A stretch of DNA of 64,000 bases from contig JBITNC010000001.1 of NCBI GenBank assembly GCA_050084985.1, positions 121,520,001 through 121,584,000 on the forward strand, given 5' to 3'. Source of the stretch: Nageia nagi. Taxonomy: Eukaryota; Pinophyta. Made by a program: the position numbers and the translations under genes. Under the pieces are notes generated by a model. That model saw only the letters and a list, made by a program, of their open reading frames with translations, searched no databases and was not told the origin of the DNA. Positions 1 through 11,580 of this stretch are shown here, one piece after another (positions within the stretch are counted from its first letter, which is position 1; each line of letters begins with the position of its first letter).

Positions 1-1000
1 AACATCTAATAACTTATGGGCCTTTTCTTTTCATTTCGTATCCAATTTTATCTATTTTCCATTATATACAAAAGCAAAAGCTATATTACAAGATGATTTA
101 GACCCGAGGAGAGCTGGTGGACAGCACCAAAGAAACAACACAGAAAGCATTATTGGAACATTGAACTGTGGTAATCTCTGTTCCGAATCAGATGACAGAG
201 GGGATTAAGTCATAAAAGAATCAATTCTGAGCAGTCTAATAAAACAGACTCCTAAACCAATTGTAACTGTCATCTGCAGTTGTTTGGTATGTTTCATTCA
301 TATATATATACATACACACTCACTGTCAGGTAGTAAACATAACTTAAGGGACGACCATGGGTCATTCCTAGTCTCTGTAATAACTAATAGGATAGTACTA
401 GCTATTTTCTGTGAGGAGCTTGTTTTTCCTTTTGTTTTATGTAACATGTAATAGAAGACAAGTATAATACAAAATAGGTGTGTACAATGATGATGTACAT
501 GTGTATGGATGGATGATTTCATTATACAATTAGATTCCATTTATGGGTAAAGTGTGTCAAATACCTTTATGTGTATATGACATCCACAATACGGAAGGTA
601 GAGGATAATTAGAACAAGCTGGTTAGTACTTGCAATTTAAACATTACGTGACTACCTGTCTTAAGATGTAAATACACAACAGATATTCATAAATGATCAG
701 TTGCTGCTACTTGGCCCTTGTTAGGGGTAAGGTTAGAGTGGTCAACTGCGGTCTATTTTGTCTGAAAATTTGCCAAAAGTGAAGATGCACTTAGATCATG
801 AGGTTTCCACCTAGACCACGTTCCCTCACTTGGAAATCCCTTCAGAACTTTGCAAGAACTGTTCAGCAAATAAACAGCTGTTTGTACTGATCCAACCTAG
901 TACTTCTATGATACACTACATACACTTGTGATTTCTACCACAATGCGGTTTCCATGTTCCACAAACTTGTTTTGTTTTAAGATTTATAGAACAACATATT
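1..1000. other. No gene recognised; AT-rich DNA
   Basis: I see no coding region here that I can support on either strand. A short TA/CA microsatellite lies at about 300-320. The short reading frames are interrupted and carry no recognisable motif. This stretch lies downstream of the visible exons of the minus-strand MYB gene, so it may be intron or intergenic DNA of that gene. Confidence 0.5.
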
Positions 1001-1009
1001 CCCTCCATA

Positions 1010-1364
1010 GCCCGCTATTTGCATAACTGAGAGCATCTCAACCCATTCATATGCCTACCAATCTGATTTCCTACTGAGTTGTTGAAAACAACAAAATGTG
1101 CAAAGCAATCTTACAACTTCTTAAGGAAGTAAACCCACATTTCTTAGAAAAATAATCAACAAGGAGAAAAAAGAACCTTCGTCTTGCTGCTGCTTTAAGT
1201 GCATTCATTGGACCACAAACACCTGTACACACCAAATCTAGAATCCTCTCTGTCCTTTTTTTTTCCAGACTGAAATACCTAACTATGTAACTGAGTATCC
1301 TGCATAAATACTTTGAGACTCTTGTATTGTAGGCTTGCCCATACACCATGTTTGCATTGCTCAA
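1010..1364 (-). pseudogene. Ty1/copia integrase fragment
   Basis: The minus strand reads like the part of a plant copia polyprotein just before and inside the integrase core. Seen are ERILDLVCTGVCGPMNAL followed by FFLLVDYFSKKCGF, which match the family pattern in which the first catalytic Asp of the DDE triad lies in the 'HTDVCGPM' block (here CTGVCGPM, so the Asp has become Gly) followed by 'FLLFVDDYSRK'. Past a stop at about 1080 the reading continues as VGNQIGRHMNGLRC, resembling the 'GRKIKxLRSD' block. Upstream zinc-binding and downstream RT parts are not recognisable. It is a dead scrap, distinct from the complete copia element that starts at 2315. Confidence 0.7.
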
Positions 1365-1379
1365 TGTTTGCAGATACTA

Positions 1380-2309
1380 TAGATTAAGGTGATAGTTGTC
1401 GTTTACCTGCACAGCCAAAGCCTTTGTTCCCTCTAATTCTGAGTCAACAAATCTATACAAAAACTCATTCCTTATATAGCGAGAACTATATTCTTTAATG
1501 TATCCTTCAGTTTACACATATTTGCACTAAACATTACATCCAAATTTGGATCTTCCTTGATTTCACTAACGGACAACAAATAATTATCGTATCTAAGAAC
1601 ATAAAACAAATTATTCCATCACCTAATGCAACACAATCCGAAACGAAATCTCTAGTGTGTAAGACAAAATTAAGATACAAGTCTTTCCGGTTTGTGATAT
1701 GCTTGAATGCCCTTGAGTGAAGTCTAAGAAATAGATGCAGATGTGGGTGCTTCTACTCAATAAGCCACAAAGAAAACTTCTCGCTAGATTCCTCCTTCCA
1801 TTCCACAATCTTTACTTGTTGTTGAACCCTTTTTTGAGTAAAGTTATAAAGCCACTTTCAGCATTCCTTTTTCAGGCACCCAAATCTATGATAGGAAAAA
1901 TCTTTAGAGTTTCGCTCTGTAACATCAATCTTTTGACCATCTTCCAATAGGCTGAGGTGTTTTACCTTTTCTCATGCACTTGGCTGAAAAAGAATGCTCA
2001 GCAGTTCATTGTATCTGAATAAATTCAGTGATTAACAAAAAATTCAAAGGAATATGGTGAATTGTTCAAAACAATAGCGACCATTGCGTGAATTGTTCAA
2101 ACCTTCTGAAGTTGTTCAAAGTTCAAACATTGGTCTTGCACTTATACTGCAAACAACTTGCTTTTTAGGTACGAAACTTAAATTTTCTCCAAGTTCTGCT
2201 ACTTGTCTTCATGTGTATTCCAAAGAATTGATAGAGACATAATGCTTTGAACCTCTATAGTCACCTCATCTGCTGCAAACAACTTGAGAAACATTAAAAC
2301 TTCCTGATG
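1380..2309. other. No gene recognised
   Basis: Both strands have short, broken reading frames without motifs I recognise. The segment ends at the target site of the copia insertion. Its continuation on the other side of that element begins at 12729. Confidence 0.45.
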
Positions 2310-2314
2310 CTGCT
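2310..2314. repeat. Target-site duplication, left copy (ctgct)
   Basis: The five bases ctgct directly precede the LTR that begins at 2315. The same five bases directly follow the other LTR at 12724-12728. A perfect 5-bp duplication is what a copia integrase leaves, and it fixes the outer limits of the element. Confidence 0.9.
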
Positions 2315-2595
2315 TGAAAAGATTTGCAAGGAAATCAAATCAAGCCCAAGAACACAGAAAATGCGTTACACCACAAATCTGGAAGAAGCTGAATCAAAAC
2401 TGATCAATCTGAAATGAGAATGGAGCCCAAATAAATAGGGAAAATACAAGCTAGTGTACAAAAGCATGAAAACCATGCGTGAATGGTAAAATGCACAAAG
2501 TGACAAAGAAGTAGTTATCACCACAACAGACTAGCTAGAAATAAGAAGACCTAGGAAATAAATAAATACTCCTAAGTGAACTTAATACTCTAACA
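2315..2595 (-). repeat. 3' LTR of the copia element
   Basis: This 281-bp sequence matches the copy at 12443-12723 over its whole length. On the minus strand it starts TGTTAGAGTATTAAG and ends in CA. An A/T-rich core-promoter-like stretch (CCCTATTTATTTGGG) is visible inside, as in many plant copia LTRs. Confidence 0.93.
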
Positions 2596-2605
2596 CCCCC
2601 CTTAA
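2596..2605 (-). promoter_or_regulatory. Polypurine tract of the copia element
   Basis: On the minus strand AAGGGGGG sits immediately before the TG of the 3' LTR. This is where plus-strand DNA synthesis is primed in LTR retrotransposons. Confidence 0.85.
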
Positions 2606-2739
2606 GTGAACAAGGAGGTAAAGTGGCACATCCACAGAAATTAACCCTGGCAAAAAGGCCTGATAAGGTACTCATGTACAATATGTGCAAAGAATCTGTT
2701 GACAGATGATGAAAAAAAACACATGGGGAAAAAACTATC

Positions 2740-3564
2740 TCACAGTAGAAGAAGGTGAATGGAGAGGAAGATGTCCTCATCAACACCTCCCAAGGACAAC
2801 TTCCTACACCCCAAGCAAGCCACGCAACTCAAGGAAACGAGGCGATGCACAGGATTTAGTGAAGATGTCCGTCTCTGTTGCTCTGTAGGAATGTACTCCA
2901 AGCTAAGAATGCGATCCTGAATATGTTGACGGATGAAGTGCATATAGACCTTAATGTGTTTGGTGCGTTGATGCTCAACAGGATTGCACGAAATGTGAAT
3001 CACACTTTGGTTGTCACACCAAAGAACTGTGGTCCGAAATTAGGGATAACCAAACTCCTCCAATAACTGCCGAAGCCAAAGTGTCTCCTGACTCACATAA
3101 ACAGTTGCTCTATACTCTGCCTCAGTAGATGATAGTGCAATAGCCTACTGCTTCTTGCACGACCAAGCAATGGGAGAAGTACCAAGACAAAATACATAGC
3201 TAGAAGTGAAACAACGATCATCAGAAGAACCAGCCCAATCAGAATTTGTATATCCATTCAACACTGGATCATCTCTCATGTAATGCAGATTGAAGTGGGT
3301 AGTACCCCTCACATATAGAAGAATCCTCTTAGTTGCCTGCCAATGAGACTCATGAGGGGTCTGTGCAAACCGAGAAACAAGCCCAACAGCATATGAAATA
3401 TCTAGTCGAATATGGGTGAGATATAGAAGACTCCCAACCAACTGGCGATACAAAGTAACATCACACAATGTTGAAGTGCAAGTGGGAGTCAAAGTCACCC
3501 CACTTTGAAAAGGTGTCGGAGAAGGATTGCAATCCACCATCCTAAACCGTTGAAGAATATCCAA
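2740..3564 (-). pseudogene. copia RNase H domain
   Basis: The reading MDILQRFRMVDCNPSPTPF, then YRQLVGSLLYLTHIRLDISYAV, TPHESHWQATKRILLYVRGT and NGYTNSDWAGSSDDRCFTSS is the standard plant copia connection and RNase H region. It runs on past about 3145 as ALSSTEAEYRA, then LWCDNQSVIHIS and HQRTKHIKVYMHFIRQ, with the RNase H acidic residues in TNSDWAG, STEAEY and CDNQS. A stop and frame change fall between about 3000 and 3145. The end of the reading (ADI-type tail replaced by an altered stretch) reaches about 2740, 135 bp before the polypurine tract. In an active element it would remove RNA from the RNA:DNA hybrid in the virus-like particle. Confidence 0.85.
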
Positions 3565-3639
3565 GGCATATTTCTGCTGAGATATGGAAATACATGAATC
3601 TATCTATATCACTTGAAAACCAAGAAAGTAATGGGCAAG

Positions 3640-4306
3640 TCCAAGGTCTACCATCTCAAATCCCTCAAAGAGAGCCTGCTGAACTATCTGAATGTGAGAG
3701 CGGGAGGTGTTGATGAGAAGTCATCCACATACAACACCAAAATAGTGGTATCTACTCCATGTCTCTAAATATAGACTGTAGGATCAGCAGAACACCGAAT
3801 AAAATCAATGGAAAAAAGGAGAGTCCATCTTCTCGTACCATGCCCAAGGAGCTTGTTTGAGGCCATAGAGAGATTTTCTAAGCCTACAAACAAGTGAGGA
3901 ATCCTAACAAAACTAGCAGGCTGCTCCATATAGATCTCCTCATGCAAATCATCGTGTAAAAAGGCGCTCTTCACATCCATCTGAAATACTGACCATCCCT
4001 AAGCAGTAGCAAGAGCAAGTACAAGGCGAACTGAATCTACCTTGGCCACAAGGGAAAAGGTCTCAGAGTAGTCAATCCCTTCAACATGTGAGAACCCCTT
4101 AGCAACAAGACGAGCTTTATACGTGTTAATAGAACCATTAGCTGTATACTTGGTTCGGTACACCCATTTACACCGAACCAACTTCCTCCCATGGGGAAGA
4201 GAAACAAGCTCCCAAGTATTATTCTTAAACAAGGAAGAATACTCAACCACCATGGCATCATTCCACTTCGGTATACCATGAGCCTATGAAAAAGTCTGTG
4301 AATCAC
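3640..4306 (-). pseudogene. copia reverse transcriptase
   Basis: Pieces of the RT domain are read in two minus-strand frames. NNTWELVSLPHGRKLVRCKWVY with ARLVAKGFSHVEGIDYSETFS (3999-4253) is the fingers region. MDVKSAFLHDDLHEEIYMEQP (to 3980) holds the first catalytic Asp (usually MDVKTAFLNG). The LVLYVDDF reading near 3720-3740 is the copia YVDD catalytic box. Stops or frameshifts near 3990 and 3765 separate the blocks. The DDL in FLHDDL differs from the usual NGDL. The enzyme would copy element RNA to DNA. Confidence 0.88.
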
Positions 4307-4389
4307 CTAAATGTGCCTGACCAACTAGACTGGAACCGATGGAATAGTGATGGGAAGGAGGGAGACCCTAGATGAAAGGTGTTGCATCC

Positions 4390-5497
4390 TCAAGTGTAGA
4401 GTGAGCCCATTGGGCATGGACTGCTAGCAGTGGAAGAAGATGCAAAATCAACAGGAGGAGTAGCAACAACTGCAGGTGGTGGTGTGGAAGGATTAATAAC
4501 TGTTGTGGGAGCAACAACCTCAAGAATATCCTCCTCGTGAAAGACCTCAAAAGATGCATCACAAGAGTCAGGTAAGACCGAGGAAGGAGATGAAGAGGGA
4601 GAATTAGAAAGGCGCTCATCAAACTGAACATGAGTGTGGAAAAAGAGATCATGGGTGTCAGGATCAATCAATTGATACGCCTTCATATCCTCACTATAGC
4701 CAACAAAGATGAGAGGCTTGCTCTTCTTATCCAAAGCCTTACGCTTGGTCTTTGGAATGAAAGCCCAAGCATGACTACCAAACACTCTGAAACGTGACAC
4801 ATCTGGCTTGGTTCCACTCCAAGCCTCTTCAGGAATCATGTGATCAAGTGTCCGATTGGGAGTGCAATTCTGGATGTAGTTCGCACAATTGACTCCCTCA
4901 ACCCAGAAAATAGGATCAAGTCTCTAGAATGCATCATACAATTGGCCATCTCCTTCAATGTTCTGTTCTTTCTTTCTGCAACTCCATTCTACTATGGTAT
5001 GTGAGGGACTGAATGCTGATGAATTATTCCATGCTTCTCAAGGAACTCTGAAAACTCTATGCTAAAGTACTCCCCCCATTGTCTGTGCGAAGCTTCTTGA
5101 TGCAACTAGAAGACTGATTCTCGACCAAAGCCTTGAAGACTTTGAAGTAAACAAAGACATCACTCTTGTACTTGAGAAAATACACCCAAGTATGTCTCAA
5201 GAAATCATCAATAAAAGTCGGTGCATACCAAGCTCCTGTGAAGGATGGGTGTGGAAAGACCATCAAGTCACTATGCACTGACTCTAAAAAAGAAAAGGCA
5301 CGATGAGCTTTACCTTTGGGAAAAGGTTCTTGATGTTGCTTACCAAGGGCACAACCAAGGAAAACACCATTAGAACAAGACACCTTAGGCAATTTAGTGA
5401 CCATATCATGAGAATGCAACAGCTGCAAATATCTATAGTTGAGGTGCCCAAACCTCTCATGCCAAAGTCTACTCACAGAATCTGCATGAGCAACCAA
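4390..5497 (-). pseudogene. copia GAG-pre-integrase and integrase
   Basis: The minus strand gives WHERFGHLNYRYLQLL and CALGKQHQEPFPKG, the zinc-binding His and Cys of the N-terminal domain. VHSDLM (first catalytic Asp), FIDDFLRHTWVYFLK and KLRTDNGG (second Asp) follow up to about 5057. After a frameshift the reading continues through the QQNGVAERKNRT-type block (third catalytic Glu), degenerate near 4960-5000. It then runs to EEAWSGTKPDVSRFRVFGS and FVGYSEDMKAYQLIDPDTHD (4390-4839), the C-terminal part. The protein would insert the cDNA into host DNA. At least two frame breaks make it inactive. Confidence 0.88.
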
Positions 5498-5659
5498 CCC
5501 AATACCTTAATCAGTATCATCAAATCCTTCAAACTGATAGAGCCTCAAGGAATGGTCAACATCACCTCATGCAAAAAATGATTGTGGCACCAACAAACTA
5601 CGAATCTCAAAATCATCAAGTGTGAATAAAACAGTCCCCCCACCATCAGTATTACAAAT

Positions 5660-6070
5660 CTAATACACAAAAAGAAGGTTGGTAGAGAGATTAGGAACCA
5701 AAAGCATATCAAGGATGCGACCACCTTCAACAAGAATGTCCCCTTTCCCCTTCACAGAAATGTGAGAGGAATCACCAACCTCAATACTAGAAGTAGAAGT
5801 AGAACAAAGAGATGGAAAAGACTCTATGGATGGAGTCATGTGATGAGAGGCACCTGAATCCATAACCCAACTCTCTGAAACAGAATGTCCCTTCCCACGA
5901 GCATTCAAAGCCTTGCCTGATACATGAGAAGTTTCAGATTTTTGCTTCTTTTTGTCATCTTGTAACTTTTTGTAACATTTTTCAATGACATGACCAAACA
6001 TACCATAATAAGAACAAGTAGGCCTTTCTTTCTCTTGATTGGATTTGGAGTCATGGGCTTTTGGAGCTGT
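5660..6070 (-). pseudogene. copia gag zinc knuckle and aspartic protease
   Basis: A zinc knuckle of the form C-x2-Y-x4-H-x4-C (CSYYGMFGHVIEKC, second Cys changed to Tyr) is followed by a lysine-rich linker and then WVMDSGASHHMT. DSGA is the catalytic Asp motif of the retroviral-type protease. ILVEGGRILDMLLVPNLSTNLL closes the domain, matching the 'VLYVPGLxxNLLSV' end of plant copia proteases. The reading is open from 6001 to 5660 apart from the altered knuckle. It lies between gag and integrase, as expected for copia. Confidence 0.88.
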
Positions 6071-6126
6071 CTGTGGTGTAGTGGACTTAGGCTTAGGCTT
6101 GGGCTTGCCTTTGCCTTTAGATGTTG

Positions 6127-6790
6127 TTAATGCCTTAGATGAAGATGAAGATGCCTCAAGAGTTGAAATTTTAGTCTCTTCCCTTTTAAGACATTCACAA
6201 AATTCTTCTTAAGCATTGTGAATTTATCACCCATAGCATCCATTGTAGCAAGAAATGTAGAAGCAAATACATAGAATAGGCCTTTCAATTTTGATAAAAT
6301 CAAATAAATACATTCTTCCTCTTTCTTCTTTTTACCACTACCCAACACCCAACAATTATGAGTATAACTCCTTAAATTTAGTGAAATAATCAATCATGGT
6401 GGGATAGTCATTAGGAGACAAAGCAATAAGTTGAGCATCAATTTGCATGGCCTTCATTGTGTCAACTTTACCAAACAAAGATTCCAATTTATCCCATGCT
6501 TCATGTGGTGTGGTTATACTATCAAGACGAAACCACAAGCTCTCACTAACATTTGATTTTATTAGCCCAAATGTCTCATCAATTGCCTTTGTGAATTACC
6601 AAGTTTCATAGTCTGATTTGAATGTGAATTTCTGCTCCTTAATGAGTGTGTTTAGTCATCTTTGTGCTAAAATTGTCAACATCTATGGTTTCCAAGTGTG
6701 ATAATTATGAGATGTGAAAGGTTCAATTTTAAATGGAAATTGGTGAATGCTCCATCTCAAAACACCAAACAAACCAAGCAACAAGGAAGG
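6127..6790 (-). pseudogene. copia gag (UBN2-type) remnant
   Basis: The reading begins with KIEPFTSHNYHTWKP near 6690-6740, the usual copia gag N-terminus ('F.G.NY..W'). A stop and a frame change follow. It then gives SLWFRLDSITTPHEAWDKLESLFG and PNDYPTMIDYFTKFKELYS (6356-6600), the typical gag helical region, and continues to about 6127 after another frame change. In an active element gag builds the cytoplasmic virus-like particle. The exact start codon cannot be fixed because the N-terminal part is broken. Confidence 0.8.
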
Positions 6791-6799
6791 TGCAAAAAA

Positions 6800-8240
6800 T
6801 CTACACCAACACCAAGAATACCCCACCCAAATTTTATTCACTTTCAAAGGACCCCCTCCAAAAAAAAAATTGCCATCAAAGCTTACAATGCAAATAGTTT
6901 GAAAGATCTTGTCTCTAGCTTTACTATGCAAAAAAACGGCACTCCAATCGAGTCCGTTTGCCCAAGTTATGGAATTAAATACCTATGCCCCCAAAAATGA
7001 ATTAAATGGACCCAAAACTATTGAAAAATATAAAAATTATTTATCTAATTTGAAAATTAGAAAAATTTATTATTTTGATTTTTTTGAATATTATAGGGTT
7101 ATTCAAACATTAAAAAAAAAAAAACCTGCATAGCCCAAGCCCAAGTGCGTGGAGCCAAAACGCAAGGAGAAGGGTGAGCTGATCAGATCCATGTACGATG
7201 GTTGCAAGGTCAGAAAGCAGAGGCGTTTGAAGGCGCAGGCTCTGTTAGGCGGTGGTTGTGAGAGTAGATTGCGAAACACCAGAGAGCTGGGTTAAGGAAA
7301 CACACAACAAAAACGTTGCGGAGCATCACTGTTAAATGCAGAGTGATTGCACCATGTCCTTACGACACGAAATGGGGTCTCAAAATTGTGTAGGGCATAT
7401 CGAATAACAACAAAGCCACGAACACAAAGCAAAGGCAGCTGAGCAAAGGGAGACTACGTGGAGAGCTGCTGAACAATGGAAGAGAAGCCAATCGACTGTG
7501 GAGACCTGTGGATGCTACAAAGTTCAGCCAGATCAATACGCCTTTCATCGTGTCTTCAGAGGTTTTGTTTTCCAAAGACAACGCATGGTTGAAGGTTCTG
7601 TTGGGATGCTTTTCTTTCCCACGGAGACCCTCTAAAGATCGCGTATAGGACTTACAAGCTGCCCAACAACATAGTTGGGAATGCGTTACCAATTCCCCCA
7701 TTTGAAAAGGACTAGGTACCTCCAAGGCTCTTGTTGAAACACCTACTCAACGTTTTGACGTTGTAGGTATGCTTGCCAAGCGAGGTCTCGAGCTTGGGCA
7801 AGTGTTTCTAGTCTAGAGATAGATGAAAGGAAGTGCGGTATCCCTCTTTGGAATCAGCCTCAATGGAATGGAATGAGAGGTAGCAGTGTGTTAACCAACG
7901 TTGTTTTATTTGATGTATAGAGTTTATTCAAAACATCTATGTGTGGACTTAAGGATTGTATTTGGGTTTGAAAGCATAAATAAAACATAAAGAAAATACA
8001 GTAAAAGTGAGAGACTTCACTTTTGAAATGGAAACAAATATTTGGTCAAATACCAAACAAGTCACCACGATGAAGCATTGTCTAAAAAGTTCATCCTTTT
8101 CGGATCAGTTTAGGGATTTCATCCAATTCATCCAGCTTTGCGAACAAACAACTATATTCGAGTTGTTCCAAAGAGGAGCGGGTAGGAATGCCGATTGCAA
8201 GCAATCAAATGGAAGTGGTCGAAGAACGTGGGAAGAACAA
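6800..8240 (-). other. Leader of the copia element, no coding region supported
   Basis: This is untranslated leader sequence between gag and the repeat-rich part. A 121-codon open frame on the minus strand (7725-7360) has no recognisable domain and biased composition, so I do not call it a gene. A/T homopolymer runs occur near 6870 and 7110-7125. Confidence 0.4.
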
Positions 8241-8249
8241 GAGTTTGGA

Positions 8250-8760
8250 TGTAAACCTCTAGTTTGATGTCATAAAATAGGAAACAAATTCAAAATACCT
8301 CATCTAGTGCGTGCTATGAACCAAGCAATTATCAAAGACTGATTTCAAACACTTTAAAGAATAAAGCAATGATACATTTCTTAAAACTCTCACATTTTCA
8401 AAGTAAGAACACGAAAGTGTCAAACGAGCAATGATGATCCTTAAGAAACAATTCACAACACCACAAATGGATAAAAAACTCGATCTTTGCCTTAATCACT
8501 TTGTATTAACTTATAAAAGAGTTGTGCAAGGATACATCAATTTGCTCCTCTCTTACAAAAGTTTCACTTTTTTCACAAAATGAGCTCTACTGAAAATGAG
8601 ACCCCATGCCACTTATTTATAGGCAAAATTGAATTAAATTCTCAAGTGTTGCCCTAATTTCTAGAAAAACACTAAAAATGCTAATTAAATGCTAAATTGA
8701 TATTACAATATCATTTAGTGGGAGAACAATACTCATCCACTAAAATATGTTTGAAATAAA
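8250..8760 (-). promoter_or_regulatory. Possible LTR-like promoter region
   Basis: On the minus strand a TATA box (TTGCCTATAAATAAGTGG) lies at about 8615-8635, followed by GC-richer sequence. This resembles a plant LTR U3/R junction. No partner repeat, TG/CA ends or target duplication could be fixed, so a nested LTR inside the copia leader is only a possibility. Confidence 0.3.
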
Positions 8761-9199
8761 ATATTTACAAAAATTCATGTCCTCTAACACGGATTTGGAG
8801 GCGTTTTGCATCAATTTGACAAAATTTGGAGCTTCAAATCGCCATTCTAGATCTGTTCATCAATCTTTTGAGCTCCTTTCTTCAGTCTGGATTTCCCTTG
8901 ATGTGATCATTCTTGCAAATTTTGAAGGAATTCTGAGAAAAAAATTCAAAAAAGTGAATTTTTGGTCTATTTTTCGAAAAAGATGGAGCGTTCCGAAATC
9001 TAGAAATATTTTAGAAAGTGGATTTGAGCTCATGGATGGATGAAAGATGGGATTTTAAGGTTTTTGTAAAGTTTTGAGAGGATTTGGAGCCTTTTTGCAT
9101 TGGATTTGAGGGTTTTTCCTAAGTGGGCATTTTGGAGCCTCCATAAGGTATTTTTGGAGTTTTCCATTCATTCCCAATGTTGAGAAGAAAAGGCCAAAG

Positions 9200-10960
9200 G
9201 TGGGAAAACTTGAAAAATGTGCACCTAGGCATTTTGGGCAAGATTTTCCTCTTTTTTCAAAAATTTCAAAAGTCAAAGCGCTTGAATCCTTATTCCACAC
9301 ATGATCTCCATTTTTTTTTTTTAAATTGAGAATTTTTTTGTGTTTTTCTTCACTTTTTTGGATCCAAATCACTTTTCTTCACAATGGAAATGGGTACCCA
9401 AATCAGTCATCAAAATTGATTTCTAAAATTTTGGATCTTGAGTCACAATTTTGAAGATTTGAAGTTTTCTGTTTTTTCTGATTTTCTCCATTTTGGGAGG
9501 GCAAATCCATGATTTGAGGAGTTTTTCTTGTCCAAATCATGCACTTGGAAGACAAAAATGATGTAGAATTGAATTTTGCACCCCATGAAGCTCACAAATT
9601 CCACTTTTGACAACTTTTAAGCCTCCTTGATGCTAGGCGCAGGTTTTAGGAGTTTAGGCAAGTTTTGAAAAAAATGAAAAAAGTGAAAAAAAAAAAGTAA
9701 GTCTTGCAAAACCAGGCCTACCTTTAAGAGGGTCAAAATTTGGTTTTTGAGCAAATTTGCAAAAGGCAAAGATGCTTTCATTTGGATTTTGCACCCTACC
9801 TTTCTTTTCAATTTTGATTTTGAGATTTTTGAAAAACTTGGAAAATTTTCAAGCTCTCCCATTGGCTGATCCAAATTTTGTAATTTTGAGGGAGTATATC
9901 CACTTTTTTCAAAAAAACTTAAAACATGAATGATGTGAAAAATTGGATTTCCCATGCACCTAGGACCAAATTTTTCAATTTTTGAGCAAAAATAAGCCCT
10001 TGCAAGCTAGGCACAGGTTTTAAGAGATTTAGGCAAGTTTTGGAAAAAATGGAAAATGAGGAAAAGTCTCAAAACTACCGCCTAGGTTTTTGAGGGGCAA
10101 AATTTGATATTTTTGCAAAATTGCAAGAGGCAATGTTGCTTACAATTTGATTTGCCACCCTACCTCATTCTCCTTTTTTGATTTGGCCAATTTTGAAAAA
10201 TTTGGGAAATTTTTGAACTTCTCTCATTGGCCAATCGAATTTTGATGATTTGAGGAAGTAGATCTCATTTTTTTGGAAAACTCAAATCATCAAACTTGTG
10301 TGAAATCCCATCCTATACCCCATGTAGATCAAAAATTTCACTTTTTTGCAATTTTGGGGCATAAGAAGGGTAGGCGCACGTTTTAGAGTGTTTAGGCCAT
10401 TTTTGAAATTTAACAAAACATGGGAAACATGCCAAAACCAGCGCCTAGCTTTTTGACGGGTATTTTTTTATTTTTTTCGAAAATTCCAAAAGGAAAAGTG
10501 CCTAAAATTGGGTTTGGCACCCTACCTCATCCTTGGATTTTTATTTTTGCATTTTTGAAATTTTGGAAAAAATGGAGCATTCCTATTGGCTGTCCTTTTG
10601 CTCATTTTCCGTTTTTCCCACTTTTGGTGGAACAAAACTTGTCGAAATTGCGAACTTGAAAGACCAATTTGATGTAGAATCGCAATCCCCACACTCTCGA
10701 GCTCAAAAATTGCCATTTCAGATCAATTTGGGCCCTCCAAAAGGTAGGCACAGGTTTTGAAGAGAATAGGCCATTTTTCGAAATTTGACTGAGGGAAAAC
10801 TCGCAAAATGCCCCCCTAACTTTTCGGGGGTCAAAACTCGAGGTTTTTCGAAATTTCCAAGAGTATAGTGGCCTTAATTTATCAATTGGCACCACACCTC
10901 TCTCTCAGATTTTCATTTCAAGCACTTTGAAAAAACTCACTTTTCGAGCTCAACCCGAAG
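9200..10960. repeat. Tandem array of diverged ~370-bp units
   Basis: A recognisable block ('taggc[ag]cag gttttaggag..ttaggc') recurs at 9634, 10008, 10371 and 10745, giving periods of 374, 363 and 374 bp. Each block is followed in the same order by a run of A/T with 'ttttgaaaaa', a 'gcctag' block, 'aaaattgcaagaggcaa' and 'caccctacctc'. A more diverged unit seems to precede the first anchor from about 9200. No conserved reading frame was seen. It lies within the long leader of the copia element. Confidence 0.75.
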
Positions 10961-11580
10961 CTTCTCGGACACCAAAACGCTCATTTTCTGATTTTACCCC
11001 TCAAGGGTGCTCAAACTTGCTTTCCTCATTCATCCTGAGCTATATTGCACATTCCCAACCTTTCCCGTCCTTTACGGGCTCAAAACGGTGTATTTCCAAC
11101 CATGTCCAGCATTTCCCAGCTCTAAGTATGAATTTCGACCATTTTCGGCTTTTCCAGACACTTCTGAGCTTGAACGGTGAGAAAACGATCATTTCCGGCA
11201 TTTTGAGCTTGAAGTTTACATCTCTAGCCTTTTCGGACTTAAGATATGCAAAAACGCTCATTTCCAAGAATTTTGAGCTCAAACTTGCAATTTTGGTCAA
11301 TTCTAAGCTTTCCAAGCTCAAATCGTGCAAAAACGCACATTTCTACTACACTAACCACTCCCAAGCTCAAAATTGACCAAGATGCACTTTTCCGTGCTAC
11401 CGACCATTTTTTGGCTCTCCAAGCTCGAAATTGACAAAAACGTGCTTTTTGGCTGTAGATGCCCCTTTCCAAGCTCAATTTGTACAAAAACGTGCATTTT
11501 CACAATCTTAACTGTATCCATTGCTCCCAGGCTCAAACATGACGAAAAACGCACCTTTGGTCATCTTGGCACCTATGTTG
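10940..11580. repeat. Short-period tandem repeats (about 65-70 bp)
   Basis: The words 'ccaagctcaaa', 'tgcaaaaacg' and 'cgcacatttc' recur in that order about every 65-70 bp, roughly nine times, each time with substitutions. All forward and reverse open frames here are by-products of the repeat, since they share a repeated peptide pattern and no domain. The array follows directly on the 370-bp array. Confidence 0.7.

Noticed and set aside
1380-2309. Possible missing exons of the MYB gene at the left edge
   Set aside because: I looked on the minus strand for an acceptor followed by an Arg-Trp-Ala start and found none. Short readable peptides had no similarity to the expected protein.
7360-7725. 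121-codon open frame on the minus strand in the copia leader
   Set aside because: No domain, no context for translation, and located in untranslated leader sequence; hydrophobic end arises from pyrimidine-rich DNA.
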